The position numbers were made by a program, and so were the translations under genes. Positions 1-4,869 of a stretch of DNA of 7,351 nucleotides are shown one piece after another (the stretch's first letter is position 1; each line of letters begins with the position of its first letter). The stretch spans positions 1-7,351 of the forward strand of contig CANMNM010000060.1 in the NCBI GenBank assembly GCA_947499275.1. Direction: 5' to 3'. The notes beneath the pieces are model-generated. The model worked only from the letters and a program-made list of their open reading frames with translations, ran no database searches and was not told where the DNA came from. The stretch is from Actinomycetota bacterium (GTDB lineage Bacteria; Actinomycetota; Actinomycetes; S36-B12).

Positions 1-405
1 CTTCAATCCGTTTTGAATAATCGGATTAATTGTCGTTGGGAAACCCATAGCGACGGTGAGAACTTCATCACCGGGCTTCAGAGCTTTCTTGCCCAACTTC
101 GGACTGGTCAGAGCACTCAAAGCCACCAAGTTTGCGCTCGACCCGCTATTCACCATTAAAGCCCCACGCGAGCCGACGTATTTGGCCAACTCCCGTTGGA
201 ACTGCTCATGAAAGCGTCCTGCAGTCAACCAGCCGTCAAGGCTGGCATCAACGAGTGCTGCAAGATCGCTTGGATCTAAAACTTTGCCGGATACGGGAAC
301 AACACTCTCACCGGGAACAAATTCAGCGGTGGCGAGCGACTTCTCAGCGTAGGAATGGACGAGCCGCAATATCTCTGCGCGATCTTTGGCAAGGAAGTCA
401 GTCAT
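1..405 (-). CDS. rfbH: RfbH-type CDP-4-keto-6-deoxyglucose 3-dehydrase, N-terminal 135 residues (cut by window edge)
   Basis: This open frame runs off the left edge with no stop. From its ATG (bases 405-403) it reads MTDFLAKDRAEILRLV, then VPVSGKV (37-43), SLDGWLTAGRF (56-66), NSGSSAN (86-92), ALTSPKLG (98-105), ALKPGDEV (108-115) and GFPTTINP (121-128). These blocks match, from memory, the N-terminus of Salmonella RfbH (DdhC) and related E1 enzymes almost position for position. Family knowledge: E1 is a PMP- and [2Fe-2S]-dependent dehydrase that, with reductase E3, removes the C-3 hydroxyl of CDP-4-keto-6-deoxy-D-glucose in CDP-3,6-dideoxyhexose synthesis; it is cytosolic and about 437 residues long. 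The Fe-S cysteines and the His replacing the aminotransferase Lys lie beyond the window, so those hallmarks are unchecked. The start is supported by a GGAG at 413-416, 7 nt upstream. The gene is divergent from rfbF. The main alternative is another DegT/StrS aminotransferase-fold enzyme, but the SLDGWLT and GFPTTINP blocks favour RfbH. Confidence 0.92.
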   Translation of the reverse strand, partial: MTDFLAKDRAEILRLVHSYAEKSLATAEFVPGESVVPVSGKVLDPSDLAALVDASLDGWLTAGRFHEQFQRELAKYVGSRGALMVNSGSSANLVALSALTSPKLGKKALKPGDEVLTVAMGFPTTINPIIQNGLK

Positions 406-412
406 ATCTTCA

Positions 413-416
413 CTCC
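413..416 (-). promoter_or_regulatory. Ribosome binding site of rfbH
   Basis: Read on the minus strand, GGAG lies 7 nt before the ATG at 405-403. It supports that start and implies a leadered rfbH mRNA, unlike the leaderless-looking neighbours. Its promoter should lie between 417 and 668, but I could not place it with confidence. Confidence 0.6.
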
Positions 417-592
417 GAACTCAGACGGGATCCGAAGCGTAGCGGTAAACCGAATCCAGAGCCCTCTGACGAGGCGAAACCACAGGCAAGGGCAAAGGTC
501 GTTAAGGCGAACGAGCGCTGCTGTTCCTATTGCCAGAAAGACCCTCATGTTTATCAATCAGCCACCATGTATCCCTGCGATTTCCCGTAAAG

Positions 593-608
593 CTCCTATA
601 TATGGGAG
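593..608. promoter_or_regulatory. 16-bp near-palindrome in the rfbH/rfbF divergent region, possible operator
   Basis: The sequence CTCCTATATATGGGAG is a palindrome with an A/T core and seven of eight symmetric pairs matching; the exception is T597 against G604. It sits 49 bp upstream of the rfbF -10-like hexamer and 188 bp upstream of the rfbH start, where a dimeric regulator could act on both genes. I know of no regulator with this site, and a chance origin is possible. The rest of the 263-bp gap shows only the rfbH ribosome site, the rfbF -10 and no supportable gene. Confidence 0.3.
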
Positions 609-656
609 GAGGGTTGAGAGCCCCGCAATGTTTACTTCGTTTCAAACTTACATGAG

Positions 657-662
657 TACAAT
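657..662 (+). promoter_or_regulatory. -10 element (TACAAT) for a leaderless rfbF transcript
   Basis: TACAAT fits the actinobacterial -10 consensus TANNNT and ends exactly 6 nt before the A of the rfbF ATG, so transcription would start at or next to the start codon. The only Shine-Dalgarno-like stretch (AAGGG, 664-668) abuts the ATG with no spacer, which is too close to act normally. No good -35 is visible; TTTACT at 631-636 would need a 20-nt spacer. The placement is inferred from sequence only. Confidence 0.5.
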
Positions 663-668
663 TAAGGG

Positions 669-1445
669 ATGCGAGCAATGCTTCTGGCAGGTGGGCTAGG
701 TACGCGTATCCGTGAGGAAACAGAATTCCGGCCAAAGCCGATGGTCGAAGTTGGTGGCAGACCAATCCTCTGGCACATTATGAAACACCTATCCACGTTC
801 GGCATCAAGGATTTTATTATTGCGACCGGTTATAAGAGCAACATGATCAAGGAATATTTCCTGAATTACGAACCTTTAGGTAATGACTTCACACTTTCTT
901 TGGGGGATAAAGACTCACTTCAGATTCATGGTTCACATGATGAATCTGATTGGAACGTGACCGTGGCATTCACAGGCGATTCGACTAATACCGGTGGTCG
1001 TGTTCTCAAGGCATCGAAATATTTGGGCGATGATCAGGAGTTTTTCCTCACATACGGTGATGGTTTGGCGAATGTAGATATTGAGGCTTTGCGTGCACAT
1101 CATTCGCAAACCAATAAATTAGCCACAATCACGACAGTCCAGCCAACCAGCCGGTTTGGAGTTCTCGAATTAGATGGAAGTGACAATGTCGTTGAGTTTA
1201 AGGAAAAACCTCGACTTGAAGGCTGGATCAATATCGGTTTCATGATTCTTAACCGGGAAGCACTCGCTACTTTCACTGACAATTGCGTATTAGAAGAAGG
1301 TCCGTTAGCCAAGTTGGCTCAGCAGGGTCAATTATCCGCATACAGGCATGAAGGGTTTTGGCAACCAATGGATACTTTGCGGGAATCTAAAATCTTGAAC
1401 GACCTTTGGGACAGCGGTGATCGACCTTGGCTTCGGCGTAGCTAA
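669..1445 (+). CDS. rfbF: Glucose-1-phosphate cytidylyltransferase
   Basis: This 258-residue cytosolic nucleotidyltransferase joins CTP and glucose 1-phosphate to give CDP-glucose and pyrophosphate, the first committed step to CDP-6-deoxy and CDP-3,6-dideoxy sugars. The protein is full length for RfbF. It begins MRAMLLAGGLGTR (nucleotide-binding loop, 7-13), then RPKPMVEVGG (21-30) with K23, ILWHIM (33-38), FTGDSTNTGGR (101-111), FLTYGDG (126-132) with metal-binding D131, FKEKP (177-181), and WQPMDTLRE (231-239) with D235. WHIMK, TGDSTNTGGR and WQPMDT are typical of the cytidylyl branch rather than of RmlA or GalU. The usual INGGF appears here as INIGF (187-191), a small oddity. ATG 669 is chosen because family members start two or three residues before the LAGG loop and because it sits 6 nt after a TACAAT. 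Its partner rfbH is divergent, and rfbG does not follow. The stop overlaps the stop of the facing gene by 4 bp. Confidence 0.95.
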   Translation: MRAMLLAGGLGTRIREETEFRPKPMVEVGGRPILWHIMKHLSTFGIKDFIIATGYKSNMIKEYFLNYEPLGNDFTLSLGDKDSLQIHGSHDESDWNVTVAFTGDSTNTGGRVLKASKYLGDDQEFFLTYGDGLANVDIEALRAHHSQTNKLATITTVQPTSRFGVLELDGSDNVVEFKEKPRLEGWINIGFMILNREALATFTDNCVLEEGPLAKLAQQGQLSAYRHEGFWQPMDTLRESKILNDLWDSGDRPWLRRS

Positions 1446-1465
1446 ATTGCTAATGGAAGCCGAGG
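1425..1465. terminator. Hairpin spanning the overlapping stops of rfbF and the facing SDR gene; possible terminator
   Basis: Outer arms 1425-1434 (CCTTGGCTTC) and 1456-1465 (GAAGCCGAGG) pair over 10 positions, nine Watson-Crick plus T1428 with G1462, a wobble in the plus-strand RNA. Inside, TAGC (1439-1442) pairs with GCTA (1449-1452) around a 6-nt loop TAAATT. The structure covers both stop codons, where each gene would need its transcript to end. There is no T-run on either side, so it is not a classical intrinsic terminator. It is drawn from coding DNA and could be fortuitous, but the position is suggestive. Confidence 0.4.
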
Positions 1466-2368
1466 GCGCGTTGACAGATAGGTAAGTACATGGCGCGATC
1501 CAGTCGCCAGGTCAATGGGTGTGAATTGCGGATTCGTGTTCGTCCAGCTTGGAATGAGTCTCAGGTCTTCTGGCTGAACAGTTGAGTTATCGTCGGATCC
1601 GATTGATACTGGGATTTTTCTATGAGCAACACTGCTGACCGTTGATATTGCTTGCGCAATAGTTGTGTTGATTCCACTGGCTATAACTTCAATGCGTGAA
1701 ATCACCCCGATAGATGGTGTTGATTCAGCAATTAATTGAGCGGCGTCTGAAATATAAAGATAATCCCTGACGGTTCCCATGGGCACATAAAGATTGAGCG
1801 GGTTTCGATCGAGCCCTGCTCGACATAGCCGGTTTATTAACCCTTGCCGGGCCCCATTCCAGGGACCGTAGAGGTTGGAAATGCGCCCGACCGTGACAGG
1901 CATGTTGGCAGCGAGAGGACCTGTTGCCAACTCTTCGATAAGCAACTTCATTTCACCGTAGTGGCTCTGGGGGATGGCAATGGTCGATGAAGTGAAAGGA
2001 GGTTCTACCGAACCTGCATACGCGCCTCCCGCACTAGAGCATAAGTAGAATTGCATGTTTCCTGAATGCTCGTGGTTTCTTATGGTCGTCACAAGATCTT
2101 TAAAGCACGCTAATTCGTTGTCAATCGGTGAACTTTCGACGCTAACTCCACTCGTACCAGCGGCCCAAATGATTTTGCGGTTACCGTCGTGAGAATGTTG
2201 GAGAAAATGATCCCAATTGCGCCTGAAGTCATCTAATCGCGCTGAGGGTAAAGACCAACTAATTGAGTCCGCAGCGAAAACAGTGTCTCCGCGACGTATG
2301 TGTTCGTCAACAAGTGCTGATCCAAGGAATCCTCCCTGGCCGAGAATCCAAACCAGTGAATTGTTCAT
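1442..2368 (-). CDS. Extended SDR family NAD(P)-dependent sugar-nucleotide epimerase/reductase
   Basis: This 308-residue protein has the layout of an extended short-chain dehydrogenase acting on nucleotide sugars. It has the Rossmann cofactor loop GQGGFLG (10-16, glycines at 10, 13 and 16), a strand ending CSSAGG (110-115) with the catalytic Ser, and YGEMK (137-141) giving the Y-x3-K pair. Substrate-lobe motifs are GRISNLYGP (161-169) and RDYLYISDAA (201-210). It has no signal peptide or membrane segment, so it is cytosolic. It is too short, and lacks the expected loop, to be the CDP-glucose 4,6-dehydratase RfbG. A 4-keto reductase or epimerase on the CDP-sugar made by the neighbours is plausible, but the substrate cannot be read from the sequence. 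Its ATG overlaps the stop of the upstream glycosyltransferase (ATGA, 2365-2368). No Shine-Dalgarno is visible, so translation probably depends on coupling. The gene converges on rfbF with stops overlapping. Confidence 0.85.
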   Translation of the reverse strand: MNNSLVWILGQGGFLGSALVDEHIRRGDTVFAADSISWSLPSARLDDFRRNWDHFLQHSHDGNRKIIWAAGTSGVSVESSPIDNELACFKDLVTTIRNHEHSGNMQFYLCSSAGGAYAGSVEPPFTSSTIAIPQSHYGEMKLLIEELATGPLAANMPVTVGRISNLYGPWNGARQGLINRLCRAGLDRNPLNLYVPMGTVRDYLYISDAAQLIAESTPSIGVISRIEVIASGINTTIAQAISTVSSVAHRKIPVSIGSDDNSTVQPEDLRLIPSWTNTNPQFTPIDLATGSRHVLTYLSTRPRLPLAI

Positions 2369-3354
2369 TTGTTTGGGAAGTGGTTTTGTGGATCCTTGAC
2401 AACCACATAAAGGGGCTTACCAAGTGACATGTTCACCGCAGTGCGCAAGTACTGAGCGATCACTCCTAAGGAGAAGAGGATTAGACCACCGACGACGAGA
2501 GTGGCAATGAAGCTAGACGCCCACCCATCAGGAGTTGTGTCGGAGAAAACACTTTGTGAAAGCACCCAGATCGAATACAAAATTCCTGCAACAAAGAAGA
2601 CAAAACCTACGATGGAAACAATGGCAAGAGGTCGCGTACCCGAAGAGATCAGTAAGCGTCCAAAGTGCGAGACAAGTTTCCGGAATGAATATGAACTAGC
2701 CTCCCGGCCTTCAGCTCGCATGGGAACCGGACAGGTTGCACTGCGCGATACCACCCATGACAGGGCCACATCTAAGTAGACTCCAGGGCCCGTGTACGCC
2801 GCGGTTCCGCGCGCGACCTCACCGAGAATCAAACGATAACTATGGAATTGATCAAAATTCGAATCTCCAATGAGAATCTTGAAAAGTCCACGCGCAAATG
2901 CTGACCCGGAATTGCGAATGAACCCGTGGGGACGTCCATGTGTGGGCGCCGCGTAAATCAACTGACATTCTTGTGCAAGGGCGACATCAAGCATTGCACC
3001 GATGTAGGCAGGGTCGTGCTGTCCATCCTCATCCATCGTGACAACCCACTCACCCCCTGAAGAGGACATGCCCGCAAGTGTGGCCGCGTGTTGGCCGAAA
3101 TTCCTTGAGAGCCAGACGGCTCGGACCCAGGAGTATCGGGCTTCTTGCTGGCGGATAACCTCTGCGGAACGTGTTGAGCCTCCGTCCCACACGAGAAGGA
3201 CCTCAGAGACACGAAAGTGTTTTCCAGAGGGTGTGACTCCAGCATTCTTGAGAAAGGCAAGTTCGGTGATCAGCGAATCCAGTGTGGCTGCACCGTTGTA
3301 GACCGGAATAACAACGCTAAGGGCAATCACGGGTGCATTCATTCCTTCCGACAC
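2365..3354 (-). CDS. Membrane GT2 glycosyltransferase, DPM/ArnC-like, with two C-terminal membrane helices
   Basis: This 329-residue protein has a GT-A fold domain (PF00535 type) with LSVVIPVYNG (12-21), LSRNFGQHAATLAG (82-95), the metal-binding MDEDGQHDP (107-115) and HSYRL (171-175). Two hydrophobic stretches follow, at about 242-264 and 282-303, and the end KPLYVVVKDP (313-322) is typical of polyprenyl-phosphate glycosyltransferases. Such enzymes move a sugar from a nucleotide donor to a lipid phosphate on the inner membrane face. The usual DDGS nucleotide-binding motif is altered to VWDGGS (55-60), with one Asp kept (D57), so donor choice may differ. The start is GTG 3354, 6 nt after TAGGCT; an ATG at 3342 (M5) has GGAAGGA jammed against it and is less likely. 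It is the first gene of a two-gene unit with the SDR. Part of the gene is visibly richer in G+C than the facing operon (41 of 60 bases at 2761-2820). Confidence 0.87.
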   Translation of the reverse strand: MSEGMNAPVIALSVVIPVYNGAATLDSLITELAFLKNAGVTPSGKHFRVSEVLLVWDGGSTRSAEVIRQQEARYSWVRAVWLSRNFGQHAATLAGMSSSGGEWVVTMDEDGQHDPAYIGAMLDVALAQECQLIYAAPTHGRPHGFIRNSGSAFARGLFKILIGDSNFDQFHSYRLILGEVARGTAAYTGPGVYLDVALSWVVSRSATCPVPMRAEGREASSYSFRKLVSHFGRLLISSGTRPLAIVSIVGFVFFVAGILYSIWVLSQSVFSDTTPDGWASSFIATLVVGGLILFSLGVIAQYLRTAVNMSLGKPLYVVVKDPQNHFPNK

Positions 3355-3360
3355 TGATCC

Positions 3361-3366
3361 AGCCTA
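3361..3366 (-). promoter_or_regulatory. -10 element (TAGGCT) for leaderless transcription of the GT2-SDR unit
   Basis: On the minus strand TAGGCT fits TANNNT and is followed by 6 nt and then the GTG at 3354-3352. The preceding bases give TGTAGGCT, nearly the same as TGTAGGGT on the opposite side of this region. No convincing -35 is seen. Confidence 0.45.
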
Positions 3367-3389
3367 CAGCCGTATTTGCAAATTCTGGT

Positions 3390-3446
3390 GAACCCTCGAT
3401 GTACCCGTTCGGGGCAGCAGCGAACTTGTAGGGTTCGGTTGTGAAC
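3390..3446. repeat. Alternating GAAC/GTTC tetramers forming nested inverted repeats in a divergent promoter region
   Basis: GAAC (3390-3393), GTTC (3407-3410), GAAC (3422-3425), GTTC (3433-3436) and GAAC (3443-3446) alternate in orientation. They make several small inverted repeats: GAACCCT (3390-3396) with AGGGTTC (3430-3436); GTTCG (3407-3411) with CGAAC (3421-3425); and GTTC (3433-3436) with GAAC (3443-3446) across the GTG start. The cluster overlaps the plus-strand -10 and the epimerase start, where a bound regulator or an RNA structure could control expression. Tetramers recur easily by chance, so this is tentative. Confidence 0.3.
3429..3434 (+). promoter_or_regulatory. -10 element (TAGGGT) for leaderless transcription of the four-gene operon
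   Basis: TAGGGT fits TANNNT and is followed by TCGGTT and then the GTG at 3441, again a 6-nt gap. No Shine-Dalgarno is properly spaced before this GTG. It would drive the epimerase, SDR and two glycosyltransferase genes as one transcript. A -35 is not evident. Confidence 0.48.
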
Positions 3447-4001
3447 TTTGAGTGGACACAGTGCCCAATCCCGGGACTCTACCTGTCACGAAACACAATC
3501 CACAGTGATTCCAGGGGTACTTTTTCCAAAGTGATTGCTCAGCTTCCTCATGATCAAGATCCTTTAAGAATTGACGAGATCTACTGGTCAGAATCGAATG
3601 AATCGGTTGTGAGAGGCCTTCACTTTCAGCTGCCGCCATTTCACGGAAGAAAAATTGTATTCGTAACTCAAGGACAAGTTAGAGACTTTGTTCTTGATAT
3701 GCGCGTAGGAAGTCCAATGTTTCACAAGCACCATGAGGTGCTTCTATCGAGAGACTCAGGTGCAATGTTGATACCAGCAGGGTGTGCGCATGGCTTTGAG
3801 GTTCTTTCGGGTCCAGCTATTGTCAATTATGCACAAGAAGGTCCCTACAACAAAGATTTAGACTCGGGTATTCGGGTTAGTTCGACATCAATATCGATTC
3901 AAACGCGTGATCCAGAAATTTCCGAACGTGATTCGCAACTGCCATCATTGAATGAGTTCAAAAGCCCATTCATTTTCGATGGAGAATTGAATGCGCCCTG
4001 A
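3441..4001 (+). CDS. RmlC-family (cupin) nucleotide-sugar epimerase, possibly an AscE-like CDP-sugar epimerase
   Basis: This 186-residue cytosolic protein has the usual RmlC length (about 180-190) and motifs: HSDSRGTFSK (21-30), VVRGLHFQ (56-63) with catalytic base H61, KIVFVTQGQVRDFVLDMR (71-88), IPAGCAHGFEVL (111-122), Y130 and Y136 matching the tyrosines of the active site, and ISERD (160-164), whose D164 aligns with the Asp that pairs with the catalytic His. The normal GIRW segment is GIRV (143-146), and the DDP after it is lost. RmlC itself makes dTDP-L-rhamnose precursors, but no other rml gene is nearby. The neighbours handle CDP-sugars, so by context it may act like AscE, the RmlC homologue that epimerises CDP-3,6-dideoxy-4-hexulose in Yersinia. 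The start GTG 3441 follows a TAGGGT by 6 nt. The 3' end overlaps the next gene by 11 bp, so the two are probably coupled. The exact substrate is inference. Confidence 0.85.
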   Translation: MNFEWTQCPIPGLYLSRNTIHSDSRGTFSKVIAQLPHDQDPLRIDEIYWSESNESVVRGLHFQLPPFHGRKIVFVTQGQVRDFVLDMRVGSPMFHKHHEVLLSRDSGAMLIPAGCAHGFEVLSGPAIVNYAQEGPYNKDLDSGIRVSSTSISIQTRDPEISERDSQLPSLNEFKSPFIFDGELNAP

Positions 4002-4869
4002 TTCGTGGGAAGGTCGAAGGGTGTTGGTTACAGGTGCCAGCGGCTTCATCGGTTCACATACGGTTGCTGAGCTTGTGAGACGAGGCGCCCATGTCGCCGC
4101 GACGACGCGTGCACTTCCTATTGAGATTGCGCAAGTTTCAATCAAAGTGGATTCGGGGATGGAGACTGGAATCGCGGAATTTAATCCACAATGTGTAATT
4201 CATTTGGCAACAAAATTCATGCCATCTCATACCGAAAAAGACATCAGCTCTTTAATCGAATCAAATATTGAGTTTGGCACTCGAGTTTTACAAGTATCAA
4301 CTGAGTTGGGTTCAATTTTTCTCACGGCATCGTCACATTGGCAGCATTACCAAGGTGAGATTTACTCCCCGATTTCACTTTACGCAGCAACAAAACAGGC
4401 CTTCATAACGGTGGCTGAGTACTACAAGGTAGCCGGATTAGATTTTCGAGAACTGACACTTTTTGACTCGTACGGCATAAATGACTTCCGGCAAAAGTTG
4501 GTATCGATATTGCTGCAGGCAGCCCAGTCGGCTGAGCCGATTGAGATGGGGGACGGAAACCAACTTATTGATCTTCTCTATGTTTCAGACACAGTTTCTG
4601 CGTTGCTGATGCTCGCGGACATGCAAAAAAACATTGATACAACCTATGTTGCTCGTTCTAATTTTCCGTTGACAGTCCGGGAACTTGTGTCAAAAGTTGA
4701 GTCCGTGACAGGTCATGAGATAAAGGCCCAGTGGGGTATTCGGGAACCGCGCCCAAGAGAAATGATTCAAGATTGGCAATTCGGAACTCAACTTCCAGGT
4801 TGGAAGCCTGAAGTGAGCCTTGAACAGGGCATAAGTCTTTGCTGGGCTGAGGTCACCGCAGGTGGATAG
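3991..4869 (+). CDS. RfbJ-like extended SDR, probable nucleotide-sugar 4-ketoreductase
   Basis: This 292-residue cytosolic enzyme starts with a Rossmann strand and the cofactor loop GASGFIG (15-21). It continues with IHLATKF (70-76), a Ser-bearing LTASSHW (111-117), YAATK (131-135) as the Y-x3-K pair, DSYG (159-162), GNQLIDLLYVSD (189-200) and, near the C-terminus, a GWKPEVSLEQGI block. The order and wording of these blocks resemble, from memory, CDP-abequose synthase RfbJ (IHLATEY, YxxTK, FVDDV, GWKPN), an enzyme of 299 residues that reduces the 4-keto group of a CDP-3,6-dideoxyhexulose. Following an RmlC-type epimerase, it could take the AscF role of the ascarylose pathway. ATG 3991 has GGAG at 3981-3984, a 6-nt spacer, and overlaps the upstream gene by 11 bp. 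The gene is A/T-rich for the window (22 of 60 G+C at 4201-4260). A 4-epimerase rather than a reductase cannot be ruled out. Confidence 0.85.
   Translation: MRPDSWEGRRVLVTGASGFIGSHTVAELVRRGAHVAATTRALPIEIAQVSIKVDSGMETGIAEFNPQCVIHLATKFMPSHTEKDISSLIESNIEFGTRVLQVSTELGSIFLTASSHWQHYQGEIYSPISLYAATKQAFITVAEYYKVAGLDFRELTLFDSYGINDFRQKLVSILLQAAQSAEPIEMGDGNQLIDLLYVSDTVSALLMLADMQKNIDTTYVARSNFPLTVRELVSKVESVTGHEIKAQWGIREPRPREMIQDWQFGTQLPGWKPEVSLEQGISLCWAEVTAGG

Noticed and set aside
417..560. A promoter for rfbH, for example TTGATA near 553-558 or a TANNNT further down on the minus strand
   Set aside because: No TANNNT lies at a suitable distance from the TTGATA, and the TACGCT closer to the gene lacks any -35; nothing stands above chance.
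132..699. Plus-strand open frames across the left end and the 406-668 gap
   Set aside because: They lie antisense to rfbH, and their proteins are rich in Arg, Ser and His with no recognisable motif, unlike the minus-strand frame, which matches RfbH along its whole length.
502..765. Minus-strand 87-residue frame across the gap and the start of rfbF
   Set aside because: It runs antisense into the conserved rfbF nucleotide-binding loop, has no family likeness, and would place a gene over the rfbF promoter.
1442..2368. The SDR as the missing CDP-glucose 4,6-dehydratase RfbG
   Set aside because: At 308 residues it is shorter than RfbG (about 360), its loop is GQGGFLG rather than the GHTGFKG type, and the dehydratase motifs I would expect are absent.
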